This document shows positions 38,832 to 48,441 of a stretch of 63,321 nt of DNA, one piece after another. The notes beneath the pieces are model-generated. The model was not told the origin of the DNA, did no database searches, and saw only the letters and a program-made list of their open reading frames with translations. The stretch is taken from IMG/VR virus record IMGVR_UViG_3300042534_000414, positions 1 through 63,321 of that record, one strand, 5' to 3'. The stretch comes from a virus. The position numbers and the translations under genes are program-made. The first letter of the stretch is position 1; each line of letters begins with the position of its first letter.

Positions 38832-39542
38832 ATGATAAATGTAAATAAGGTATATGAGTTTTTGCAGTTTATAGCAAATAAGAGCCAGAGTGGTTTTTTA
38901 ACTCCAAAGGATTTTAACAAGAGTATATCAAGGGCTTTATATGAGGTAATCAATAAGAGGTACCATAATGTAAAGATGCAAAAGCCTGATGGATCGTCTG
39001 TAATTGGATTTGAACAAAATCAAAAGATTACGGATGATTTAAGGTATTTGATAGTAAGGCGAGAAGCTTATCCTGTTAAGGGAGGTTTGGTTAATTTACC
39101 TAGTGATTATTTACATTTATCGACATTATCTTATGTAAGAAATGATTTGGATAAGGAAGGTGAATTACAGAGTGATTTAGTTAACTTTAGGATATTGAGA
39201 GATTCTGAATTGGCTACACAATTATCTTCTGTAATCTTCAATAAAAAAATCAAATCAGGTAAGATGGGAGTAGCTAGATTTGTGGGTGATGCCATAGAGA
39301 TATTTCCTAAAGAGATATTTACAGTAAAGCTAGTTTATTTAAGAAAGCCAATAACACCATTTTGGGGTTTTGATGTAGTAAATGGAAAGCCAGTATATGC
39401 TGCTGATAAGTCGGTGGATATAGAGATGCCAGATGATTGTATGAATGAGATAGTATTTAATTGTGCATCGTACTTAGGGATGAATTTACGCGAAGCGGAA
39501 TTGATACAATATTCAGAAACACTTAAACAACAAGGAGCGTAA
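38832..39542 (+). CDS. Connector/ring protein, first of three
   Basis: A 236-aa protein (MINVNKVYEFLQFIANKSQS at the start) in a run of three 200-250-aa genes between surface proteins and the giant stabilisation protein. In crAss-like podoviruses the same position is held by head-tail ring proteins that stack under the portal. The NLPSDYLHLSTLSYV segment resembles the corresponding NLPNDFISLVTLGIY of the third protein (40171-40926), supporting common ancestry. The function is inferred from order. Confidence 0.5.
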   Translation: MINVNKVYEFLQFIANKSQSGFLTPKDFNKSISRALYEVINKRYHNVKMQKPDGSSVIGFEQNQKITDDLRYLIVRREAYPVKGGLVNLPSDYLHLSTLSYVRNDLDKEGELQSDLVNFRILRDSELATQLSSVIFNKKIKSGKMGVARFVGDAIEIFPKEIFTVKLVYLRKPITPFWGFDVVNGKPVYAADKSVDIEMPDDCMNEIVFNCASYLGMNLREAELIQYSETLKQQGA

Positions 39543-40168
39543 TGAGAGATACAAGAACTTTAATTGCGGAACAAGCGCAAAGGGTAATCCAAGGTGGTGA
39601 TGTAAACTCTGATGTTCAAGTAACAAAGGAGGAGTTAGAAGTTTTTGTTGACCAAGCTTTTGGTAAATTTATTTATAATAACTTTTACGAGAATAAAAAC
39701 ACAGAGGGTGAGAGTAGTGTAAATGGTACATTTATTTATTCATTTGTGGAGCCAGTAAAATGTGATACGGAAAGGAATAGGTATTATGCGCCAATAAATA
39801 GCACGTATGTAAACTTACCTAATGGTATGGGTATTTATAGTGTTTCTCCGATACAAGATGAGTTTAATACATTTGTGCCATTACGCACAGATTTCTTAAC
39901 TTTGACAAGAGGTACGATGGTTGCACAATTAGAGGGAAACAAAGGCTATACAATTGAGAATACAAGGATATACTTGCACAATTTGGATAAGGCTACATTA
40001 CCGGAAAAACTATTAATTAAATTAGTAGGAGGTATTCAAAATGCAAAGCAAGAGGATAGTGTAGATATATCATTAAACTTCCAAGATGATATAGTGAAGT
40101 TAGTTGTACAGATGTATATGGTAATGCGCCAAACACCACAAGATAATATTAACGATAACGTGAAATAA
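39542..40168 (+). CDS. Connector/ring protein, second of three
   Basis: A 208-aa protein whose ATG overlaps the preceding stop (TAATG). It begins MRDTRTLIAEQAQRVIQGGD and includes PLRTDFLTLTRGTMVAQLEG. By position and size it is a ring or gatekeeper protein of the head-tail connector. No stronger evidence is visible. Confidence 0.45.
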   Translation: MRDTRTLIAEQAQRVIQGGDVNSDVQVTKEELEVFVDQAFGKFIYNNFYENKNTEGESSVNGTFIYSFVEPVKCDTERNRYYAPINSTYVNLPNGMGIYSVSPIQDEFNTFVPLRTDFLTLTRGTMVAQLEGNKGYTIENTRIYLHNLDKATLPEKLLIKLVGGIQNAKQEDSVDISLNFQDDIVKLVVQMYMVMRQTPQDNINDNVK

Positions 40169-40170
40169 CT

Positions 40171-40926
40171 ATGAATCAAACAAGTTTAGATAGTGTAGTA
40201 AGGGAATGGTTGTTCGAGAGTGGAAACACAGAACATAAATACGCAAGAGCGTTATCATTAGCGTTAGGCTGTATGCGTACATTAAACTTAGATGTGAGTG
40301 GTTCGCCAGTAGCAAAGTTGTTACAAGTAAACACTAACGATACAGTTAATTTACCGAACGATTTTATTTCATTGGTAACTTTAGGTATTTATGATGCTAA
40401 AGGTAATATACGCCCATTATATCCTGCATTTACAAAAGGCAAGGATGTTTCGATAGACGAGTGTGGTAATATTTTATCGCCAAAGGGAAGTGATAATATG
40501 AATCAAGTAATTTATTACGATAGAAACGATCATGCTTTTGTAAACTTTGGTGAAGTAACAGGGGGTATATTTGGATTAGGTGGAGGACAGAACACAAACG
40601 GTTATTACACAATTAACTTACAGAGAGGCTATATAGCGTTGGATGGCTACCAAGGTGGCAGCACAATTTATATAGAATACCTAGCAGATTTACAGAGAAC
40701 AGATGGGGGTTTTTCAGTACACCCATATATCATAGATACTATAAAGAATTACATCAGTTGGAAGATGGTTGAGAACAACTTTAATGTAGCTTTAAACCAA
40801 AAGGAAGTTTTAAGAAGAAACTACGTTTTGGAAAAGAAAAAAAGTGTTGCAAGATTTAAATCCTTTACTAAGGATGAGATGTTGCAAACGTTTAGAAAGG
40901 GTAATAAATTATCTCCTAAATTTTAA
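40171..40926 (+). CDS. Connector/ring protein, third of three
   Basis: A 251-aa protein beginning MNQTSLDSVVREWLFESGNT, with TVNLPNDFISLVTLGIYDAK, a pattern seen in crAss-like phage tail-ring proteins, and a basic C-terminus (KKKSVARFKSFTKDEMLQTF). It lies directly before the stabilisation protein gene, as in related podoviruses. Confidence 0.55.
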   Translation: MNQTSLDSVVREWLFESGNTEHKYARALSLALGCMRTLNLDVSGSPVAKLLQVNTNDTVNLPNDFISLVTLGIYDAKGNIRPLYPAFTKGKDVSIDECGNILSPKGSDNMNQVIYYDRNDHAFVNFGEVTGGIFGLGGGQNTNGYYTINLQRGYIALDGYQGGSTIYIEYLADLQRTDGGFSVHPYIIDTIKNYISWKMVENNFNVALNQKEVLRRNYVLEKKKSVARFKSFTKDEMLQTFRKGNKLSPKF

Positions 40927-40929
40927 TCT

Positions 40930-43900
40930 ATGATAGAAAATAGAAGAGTTATATACGGTATGGATACAGATACCGATGAACGTGATGTAGTAAACGGTTA
41001 CTGCCGAAAAGCTGTAAATGTAAGGATTGGTTCAAGTGATGGTGAGAATAGAAATTCAGTTGAATTAGTTAAGGGTAATGAGATAAGAAAAATTGATTTG
41101 CCAGAGGGTGATAATACTACTATTGGTGCTTATGAATATAAGAGAGATAGTATTGTGTATTACTTTAACCATAACAGTTTAGGAAACCATAATATTGTTC
41201 AGTATAACTTTTTACAAGAGCGTAGTGTTATTGTAATGATAAGCGAGTTGTTAAACTTTAGCAAGGATTATTTAATTACGCACGTTGATATAGTTGATTT
41301 AGATAACGAGAATCAATTAATTTATTTTGTTGATAGATTGAATCCACCAAGGAAGTTTAATATCGGTAAAGCGATTAGAACATTCAATACAGGATTAACA
41401 GGGGATAAGTATGATATACCTATTACATTAGATGTTATAGACGCCATTAAATACCCACCATTATTTCCTCCAATAAGTAGATATTTTACGGATGCACAAT
41501 TTGATGTAAACTACTTCAAAAACGAACTATGGCAATTTAAAGCAAGGTATGTATATGATGATAACGAGAAGAGTGCATATAGTCCAATATCCAAACAGAC
41601 TATAAGTAATACTGCATACATTCAAACTACTAATCAATTCAATAACGCCATTAAAGTAGAAGTACCTAAAGGAGGAGAATTAGTAAAGCGATTAGAGATA
41701 TTAGCTAGACCAAATGAGGTATCTGATTTTATAGTTGTATCAGATAAGTTTATAGAAGATTATCAAGTAGATATAAATGGTAATTACGTATTTGATTTTT
41801 ACAATGATGGTAATTACTCAATTGCTGATTTAAGAGATTCAATTAAGCCATTTGATAGATTACCTATCTTAGCTGGAACACAATCATTGATTGAGGGTAA
41901 TCGAATTGTGTATGGAGATATTGTAGAGGATTATAACAACGTAGAAGTAGATGCTGATTTATCTGTTGGATATGAGGAGTTTGAGGATGCGGAGGTAGAA
42001 GAAACGTTAAACACTATAAAGGGTAGTATTATTATTAGAAATGTAAATAAAATGCCTAGTGGTGCTATTGGTGTTTACGGAATAGATGCCTTGTTTAAGG
42101 AAAAATGGGATAGCGAAGATTTCCAAAGATGTCAACCTATAAGATATTTAAATGGAGATACAAGTGGTACTCCTTATTTTGGCAGCGTAAGTATAGCTCA
42201 CGCAGGTATTGCAAAATCTAATTGGGATGGAATGACAGAAAAAGATTATTTAAATGCAGGTCTTTACTACAATCCAATACCATTAGGAGGTTTTGTTGTT
42301 TATTTAGTAGGTACTAATTTTAAAACAGTTTCAAAACAAAGAAGAATTTTAAATGATGCACAAGGGTCAAATAATATATTCTTTATGAATAGAATTAATG
42401 CCGATGCTATTGTTGGTAAAATGAAAAAAGAAGAGATATTAAGTGATTTTGAAATAAAAGGTGTACCTGATGGAGAATACATTGTAAGGATAGCAAGTCA
42501 TTTAACAACTAGAGAGGAGTTGGATGATATTACAAGACCTTATGAAAGAACATCAACATTTACATTAAGAGTAGGTGGCGTTAATGGAGGCGAGTGTAAA
42601 GTTAAAGTTGAAGGTGGTGAAGTAAAGAAAATTGGTTTAACAGAAATAGCTGATATAACTTATCCGAAAATAAGAAAAGATGGTACATTTAATAAAAACG
42701 AAATGTTTATTAACAATACTATTTCTTTTGGTTATTTGCATGATAATGAAGCGGAAGAGTATTTAGTAACGAATGATATAAGAGCGCAACAACGGGTAAC
42801 TTATAGTAGGATTTTTTATAAATGTACTAATGAGATACCACAAGGGCTTTACGGAGGCGCAAGACCTTATGTTATAGGACAAAGTGGAACTTTATCAAAT
42901 CCTTTCTTCTTTACTGACCACAATGGATTCTTTTTTATTAAAACGGATGTTACACAATTTACTAGGATGCAACAAGGTACAGTAAGTACATCTATTAAAT
43001 TTTATAAAGCAGAATTAACAAACTTAGAGGAGGTTGTTAGTTATTCTAGTACAGATAATGATGGATTAAGATTGTTAGGTCAAGTAGGTATAAGGAGTGC
43101 TTTAGCAAACGCTAAAACAATATTAAGCGGTAGTATATTAGATAATAATGGAAATCCTGTTCCTGGTATGTTAGTTGTCGGAGAAAGAGCAGATGTTCAG
43201 TTTACGGATTTAAGTGGTGATTTTCAAATAATTGTGTATGCAGATTCATTTTACGCTTACGAACAATCGTTGAATGTTAGTCAATATTATGGTTTAATAT
43301 TATCTTACATGGGATCTTCTCAAATTAGATATAGCTTTAGAGATAATATATTAACACTTGCTTATGTGATTTTAGGTGAAAATGATAATCCATTAATAAA
43401 TATATTTAATGTAAATATAACTAGAGATTATTCTGACTTTGAAGCATTAACAACCTTTGGCTTAGGTAAAAGTTTCTTAAAGCGAGGAACAAGCTATGAA
43501 TTTGGTATAGTTTATTTTGATAGGGCGAATAGAAGTGGAGCGGTAAACACGATTGATAAATTAAAGTTAGATATACCATTTTTCACAGATAAGGTAAAGC
43601 TAGGTTTACAATCGTTAAACACGCCATTAGTTGATTCGTTTAGTTCGGTACCAGTAGTAAGTGGTTACATTTACCATAAGGCACCAAGTTGGGCTACACA
43701 TTACGCATGGGTACGAACAAAGAAGTTAACGTTTAGAAACTATATTCAATTTATCTCAAAATCAACTACATACAAAACTATTTCGGATGATGTAACATCT
43801 AGTAACGATGGCTACACAATTGAGATAAATATCGATAACATAGTAAACGGATACAATGAGATAAACAAAGGAAGTGAATTAGTTTATACATTTACCAAGG

Positions 43901-45690
43901 GAGATAGATTAAGATTTATCAAAGCCGCAAATGGATTTCCTTTTACACAGAGATTTGATTTAGAGATATTGAATTACGATATAGGTACAGGAATAATAAC
44001 TTTACGTAATGAGTTTAATCTACCTACATTAACAAGTGGAGGAGGTGATTTATTTGAGATATACACACCGGTTAAAGATTTAGAAAATAATTTCTTCTTT
44101 GAGATTGGAGAGTTTTACGATATAAAGAATGGTTTACATTTAGGTAATGAACAAAACCAAACTGATACGGAACCTGCAATAGTGAAGTTTAATTCTGGAG
44201 ATACATATTTGTTTAAACGTAATATGCCTATAACGGATACTTTATTTAAGAATGAATATGTAGAGAGTAATTACGTAAATGATTTTGTGGATAGGAATTT
44301 TATCACAGCAGACACAGGGCGACCTAATATTGTTAATATGGATATTAAACAATTAAGGCGACCAACTACAATTTACTATTCGCAAAGGTTTATTCCAGAA
44401 TCAGGTATTAATGGTTTAAACAGTTTCTTTGATGAGAACTTTGAGCAGTATGATAGAAAGTACGGAAGTATTCAAAGGTTAGCTTCATTTGATAAGCGAT
44501 TAGAGTGTTATCAGGAATTAAAGGTAGGGCAAATCTTAGTAGAGGAAAATGTAATATTTGACCAATTTGCGCAAGGACAAGTTGCTGCAAGTGAGAAGGT
44601 ATTAAGTAAAATGATTTATTATTCAGGCGAATATGGAATTGGATTACACCCTGAAAGTTTTTGTTACTACGGAAACAGAAGATACTTTGTTGATTACAGA
44701 AGAGGTGCTGTTTGTAGATTAAGTATTGATGGAATTACGCTTATTTCCGATATTAAAATGGAGGAGTTTTTTGAGGATAAGTTTAAGGAGTATTTATCAC
44801 AAGAAAGGGTACCAACTATATTTACAACTTACGATGTAGGATATGATGAATTAGTGGTTGCTTTTGGTGGGTTAAACAGAACATTGTTTATACCTCCTGT
44901 TGTTGGGAATATAAACTTTGGCTCAATTGTGTATGAAACTCAATTAATAGATGGTAGTTCAACGATTGTGTTTGATGCACAATTAGAGGACAACAAAACA
45001 GGCTACGAAGCAGATATAATTGTACAGAGAGATATATTTAATGGTAGATACATAATAGAAGCTACACCAATATTACCTGCTTACGAAAGAAAGGTAGATG
45101 TGGATATTAAACCAATTACTTTAGCGTTTAGTGAAACAACAAAGCATTGGACAACATTCTATTCGTTTACACCAGAGTATATGTGTTCGGTTGGATTGAA
45201 TATTGTTTCATTTAAAAATGGACAATTATTCTTACATGACCAAAACGCAAATCATTCTGTATTCTATGGGGTGGCATACCAAAGTGAATTATGGATACCA
45301 TTTAATACACAGCCTGAATCAAGTAAGATATTAAAATCTATTGTACTTTACACTACAAGTCCATTTGATGTAATTATTGAAACTTTGAACGGACAAGAAA
45401 CTACTAATGATGTATTTGATTTTGTGGAAGAGGATTTAGAGAGTTTAGTATTTACAGGAAAGGAAAATGCTTTTTACTCACAAGTTTGGAGGGATATAAA
45501 TAGCGTTAATGAGGAGTTTCCTAAAATTAATGGTGATGCAATGAGAGATAGAAGTTTCTTAGTTAAGTTACAGACTAACTCAAAGCGCAAGGAAATTGTG
45601 TATCAAGTAGGGTTAAATTATGCTGTTTCTGCTAGAAATTTAAAAGAATCAAGTGATATAGCATCTAAGTTAGGTAAACTATTAAAGTAA
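40930..45690 (+). CDS. Giant tail stabilisation protein, 1586 aa
   Basis: A 1586-aa protein starting MIENRRVIYGMDTDTDERDV, then NGYCRKAVNVRIGSSDGENR. This N-terminus (a G-M/I-D-x-D-x-D-E-R pattern, then a short strand and SSDG) matches what I know of the stabilisation or tail-tube protein of crAss-like podoviruses. Residues about 735-785 (ILSGSILDNNGNPVPGMLVV, then FTDLSGDFQI) look like a carboxypeptidase-regulatory-like beta sandwich inserted in the chain. The remainder is beta-rich. It is likely the major component of the short tail hub. Four bases separate it from the ring gene upstream, and its TAATG overlaps the next gene. Confidence 0.65.
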   Translation: MIENRRVIYGMDTDTDERDVVNGYCRKAVNVRIGSSDGENRNSVELVKGNEIRKIDLPEGDNTTIGAYEYKRDSIVYYFNHNSLGNHNIVQYNFLQERSVIVMISELLNFSKDYLITHVDIVDLDNENQLIYFVDRLNPPRKFNIGKAIRTFNTGLTGDKYDIPITLDVIDAIKYPPLFPPISRYFTDAQFDVNYFKNELWQFKARYVYDDNEKSAYSPISKQTISNTAYIQTTNQFNNAIKVEVPKGGELVKRLEILARPNEVSDFIVVSDKFIEDYQVDINGNYVFDFYNDGNYSIADLRDSIKPFDRLPILAGTQSLIEGNRIVYGDIVEDYNNVEVDADLSVGYEEFEDAEVEETLNTIKGSIIIRNVNKMPSGAIGVYGIDALFKEKWDSEDFQRCQPIRYLNGDTSGTPYFGSVSIAHAGIAKSNWDGMTEKDYLNAGLYYNPIPLGGFVVYLVGTNFKTVSKQRRILNDAQGSNNIFFMNRINADAIVGKMKKEEILSDFEIKGVPDGEYIVRIASHLTTREELDDITRPYERTSTFTLRVGGVNGGECKVKVEGGEVKKIGLTEIADITYPKIRKDGTFNKNEMFINNTISFGYLHDNEAEEYLVTNDIRAQQRVTYSRIFYKCTNEIPQGLYGGARPYVIGQSGTLSNPFFFTDHNGFFFIKTDVTQFTRMQQGTVSTSIKFYKAELTNLEEVVSYSSTDNDGLRLLGQVGIRSALANAKTILSGSILDNNGNPVPGMLVVGERADVQFTDLSGDFQIIVYADSFYAYEQSLNVSQYYGLILSYMGSSQIRYSFRDNILTLAYVILGENDNPLINIFNVNITRDYSDFEALTTFGLGKSFLKRGTSYEFGIVYFDRANRSGAVNTIDKLKLDIPFFTDKVKLGLQSLNTPLVDSFSSVPVVSGYIYHKAPSWATHYAWVRTKKLTFRNYIQFISKSTTYKTISDDVTSSNDGYTIEINIDNIVNGYNEINKGSELVYTFTKGDRLRFIKAANGFPFTQRFDLEILNYDIGTGIITLRNEFNLPTLTSGGGDLFEIYTPVKDLENNFFFEIGEFYDIKNGLHLGNEQNQTDTEPAIVKFNSGDTYLFKRNMPITDTLFKNEYVESNYVNDFVDRNFITADTGRPNIVNMDIKQLRRPTTIYYSQRFIPESGINGLNSFFDENFEQYDRKYGSIQRLASFDKRLECYQELKVGQILVEENVIFDQFAQGQVAASEKVLSKMIYYSGEYGIGLHPESFCYYGNRRYFVDYRRGAVCRLSIDGITLISDIKMEEFFEDKFKEYLSQERVPTIFTTYDVGYDELVVAFGGLNRTLFIPPVVGNINFGSIVYETQLIDGSSTIVFDAQLEDNKTGYEADIIVQRDIFNGRYIIEATPILPAYERKVDVDIKPITLAFSETTKHWTTFYSFTPEYMCSVGLNIVSFKNGQLFLHDQNANHSVFYGVAYQSELWIPFNTQPESSKILKSIVLYTTSPFDVIIETLNGQETTNDVFDFVEEDLESLVFTGKENAFYSQVWRDINSVNEEFPKINGDAMRDRSFLVKLQTNSKRKEIVYQVGLNYAVSARNLKESSDIASKLGKLLK

Positions 45691-45944
45691 TGGAAAAGCT
45701 ATTTTTAATCTTATTATCAGGTTATGGATTAACAATGATAATAACTAAGGGAAATATATTTAAACAGATAAGAGAGCGAATAACAACATACTCAATGAAA
45801 CTAGGAATTTTTATAAGTTGTCCTCAATGTGTTGGTTTATATTGTGGAGTTTTGCTATCTTTGTTTTGTGGAGTAGGAATTAAATACTGTTTAATTTACG
45901 GATTTGCGGTGAGTGGAGTAGGTTACACAATTAATAAAATATAA
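45690..45944 (+). CDS. Small membrane protein, DUF1360-like
   Basis: The 84-aa product has a hydrophobic N-terminus (KLFLILLSGYGLTMII), then SCPQCVGLYCGVLLSLFCGV, a Cys-x-x-Cys followed by a membrane helix, and a final hydrophobic segment. This layout, two or three membrane segments with a CPxCxG motif, is that of small DUF1360-like proteins found in phage late regions. The role is unknown; it is unusual between tail and internal proteins. Confidence 0.55.
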   Translation: MEKLFLILLSGYGLTMIITKGNIFKQIRERITTYSMKLGIFISCPQCVGLYCGVLLSLFCGVGIKYCLIYGFAVSGVGYTINKI

Positions 45945-45945
45945 A

Positions 45946-46614
45946 ATGGATCCATTAACAATGAGCTTATTAGTAGGAATACCGGCAGCAGTAAAAACTG
46001 GTACTGGTATTGCACAATTCTTACAGGGAAGAAAAGCGTTAAGGAATACAAAACGCCCAATGAGGGAGATACCACAAGAGGTGATTGCTAACTTAACGCA
46101 AGCACAAGTACAAGCATTAGAGGGTATGCCAGAGGAACAAAGAAATTTGTTTTTACAAGATATGCAAAGAAGTCAGCAACAAGCTGTAAGAGGTTTATCT
46201 GATAGAAGAGCAGGTATCGCAGGTATTCCACAATTGTACCAAGGTGAGTTAGATTCATTGAATAGATTGGCTATGCAGGATTCTCAAATGAGATTACAGA
46301 ATCAAGATAGATTAACAGCACAAAGAGCTGAAATGGGAAGGCAGAGGGATACACAATTCCAATTAAACGAATACGAGCCATTCTTAAACAAGATGCGTAT
46401 GGCAGAAGGATTAATTGGTGCAGGTATGCAAAATGCTATGGGAGGAATTACTGATGCTTCTAAGATGTTGATGGATTATAACATGATGGATGAATACAAT
46501 GGAGGTGATGGGTTAAATGTAAGGGATTTATTTAAGTTTAATAATTCTGCAACAGATAATTTAAGATACACTTCAGGAGCAGATAGAAGAGCACAGCAAA
46601 CACCATCTTTTTAA
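45946..46614 (+). CDS. Internal virion (ejection) protein
   Basis: The 222-aa product begins MDPLTMSLLVGIPAAVKTGT, a hydrophobic helix, followed by a long Gln/Arg/Met-rich helical region (QRSQQQAVRGLSDRRAGIAG). This resembles T7 gp14-type small internal proteins that are ejected first and form the outer-membrane part of the DNA conduit. It is followed by two much larger proteins in the same position as gp15 and gp16. The assignment is by character and order. Confidence 0.5.
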   Translation: MDPLTMSLLVGIPAAVKTGTGIAQFLQGRKALRNTKRPMREIPQEVIANLTQAQVQALEGMPEEQRNLFLQDMQRSQQQAVRGLSDRRAGIAGIPQLYQGELDSLNRLAMQDSQMRLQNQDRLTAQRAEMGRQRDTQFQLNEYEPFLNKMRMAEGLIGAGMQNAMGGITDASKMLMDYNMMDEYNGGDGLNVRDLFKFNNSATDNLRYTSGADRRAQQTPSF

Positions 46615-46623
46615 ATTTAAACT

Positions 46624-48438
46624 ATGTTTGAAGAAGCGGATTCATTAGGAGTATCACAAGGGCAAGGCAGAGGTTTTGCCCAAGTATTTGATAGCACATA
46701 TAACCCTGTTTTTAAAGAGGAAACGGCTAGGTTAATTGAAAAGGATAAAGCAGGTAAAAAGGAGATTGATAAAGATATATCTGGTTTAGATGCAACAGTA
46801 TGGAAAAAAGCACAACCTGCTTTACAAGAAAAGATGAAAGAATTGTATTCATATACAATGCAAAACCATCGCAATATAACTAAAGGTAATACTCCTGAAA
46901 AATTAGAATATCAAAAATTAATAAGCGATATACAATTGTTTACTAAAGAACAAAAGTTACAAGAAGATCTTTGGATTAAACAATTTAACAATGTTGCTTT
47001 AGATAAAAAAGGTACTTACGAGCCAGAAGCTTTAGATATATTACAAAAATATTTTGAAGACCCAAACCTAAACGATCCAACTTTAATAGCTAATTTACCT
47101 TTAAGTTTCAACGCGTTAGAACATACTAGCAAACTTAAGAATATTGTAAAAGAAATAAGTACTAAAACAAGTTTAAATCCTGGGTTTAAAGATTTAAATG
47201 ATAATGTCGTTTACCAAAAATTTGTTAATACCGTAGATAGTAAAGTTGAAGAGGAGGCTAAACGTTTATGGAATAATTTACCTAATTCAGGTAAACAATA
47301 TTATGAAGATGATGTTAACAATTACATACAATCAGCTAAAAACTTTGCTAGAGAATCTGCATCTCAAACTGTTAAGACACCATTTAAACCATCGCAAGCA
47401 GATGTTATAAACCAAGTTCCTTATGAAATAAAACCAAATCAACAATTTGATTTTTCGCAAAAAGTTGGTAGTGGAGAGAATGTTTATGGCTTTACTGATG
47501 ACAAAACAACAAGTTTGTATGGTACAACATTTAATGTAACAGAAGATGCAGAGTTTCAACCTAACTTTTTAAAACAGAAAGGCGGTGTTTTAATAAGTTT
47601 ACGTGGAGCTTTCCAAGCTAAAAAAGATGACAAAGGAGATTATAGTTTAAGCGATGAGGGATTTAATTTAGGTGATAAAGATAATATTTTTGACAGATTA
47701 TTTAAAGACCAAGGTTCTTCAAAATTCAAAGCTAATTCTATTCAAAACTTACCTGTATTTAAAGAAGGTACAACTGTTACATTTACGGATAAAAAGGGTA
47801 AGAAAAGAACTGTTGATTTATCTAATACAGTTGTTAGTGATGATATGTTGAAGAAGGGTGAATTTAGAGGTTTAAAATTATCTGATGATAATGTTTCTTT
47901 TGAGCCAATAGTTGTAGGTGATTATCAAAAAGAAGTTAAGAAAGGTAAACAAAGTAATGTTTCGCTGGGACTTCCATACAAAGAGTTTAGAGGTTATATG
48001 CAAAGTAAAAACACTCCTATTAAAGAGATGTTAAGATTAGAAGGTCAAGCAGAATCACAAGACTTATTAGCTAGTTATTCTTATACGGAAGGCTTAAAAA
48101 GAAAAGGTGGTGAGGCTGAACAACCTACCCAAACTAAAAAAGCACCTGATAATACACAGAAGCAAACTAAAAAAGCATCTGATGAAGTAGTTAGTAAAAC
48201 GAAAGAGGGTGAGAGGTTTTTAAAAAGAGATGAATATATTATTCAAAACTATGAAGATATTGAGTTAAATGCTTACGATAAATATTTAAAATATTCTAAG
48301 GAAGCTAATACAGTTGCTTCTTTAAAACAGATGAAAGATTACAGTTTGGATCAAATAGAAGAATATGAACAATATTTAGATAACCCAAAAAGAAAAGGAG
48401 CACCAATTAGTATAAAACAATATTTTGAAGGAAAATAA
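46624..48438 (+). CDS. Putative internal virion protein, 604 aa
   Basis: A Lys-rich 604-aa protein with helical and beta parts, starting MFEEADSLGVSQGQGRGFAQ. It lies between the small ejection protein and the 2728-aa protein, so it is likely packed in the capsid or the inner tail and ejected. No enzyme motif is seen. The whole gene lacks the dispersed RCACAATT word, unlike most of its neighbours, which may point to later acquisition. Confidence 0.45.
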   Translation: MFEEADSLGVSQGQGRGFAQVFDSTYNPVFKEETARLIEKDKAGKKEIDKDISGLDATVWKKAQPALQEKMKELYSYTMQNHRNITKGNTPEKLEYQKLISDIQLFTKEQKLQEDLWIKQFNNVALDKKGTYEPEALDILQKYFEDPNLNDPTLIANLPLSFNALEHTSKLKNIVKEISTKTSLNPGFKDLNDNVVYQKFVNTVDSKVEEEAKRLWNNLPNSGKQYYEDDVNNYIQSAKNFARESASQTVKTPFKPSQADVINQVPYEIKPNQQFDFSQKVGSGENVYGFTDDKTTSLYGTTFNVTEDAEFQPNFLKQKGGVLISLRGAFQAKKDDKGDYSLSDEGFNLGDKDNIFDRLFKDQGSSKFKANSIQNLPVFKEGTTVTFTDKKGKKRTVDLSNTVVSDDMLKKGEFRGLKLSDDNVSFEPIVVGDYQKEVKKGKQSNVSLGLPYKEFRGYMQSKNTPIKEMLRLEGQAESQDLLASYSYTEGLKRKGGEAEQPTQTKKAPDNTQKQTKKASDEVVSKTKEGERFLKRDEYIIQNYEDIELNAYDKYLKYSKEANTVASLKQMKDYSLDQIEEYEQYLDNPKRKGAPISIKQYFEGK

Positions 48439-48441
48439 ATT

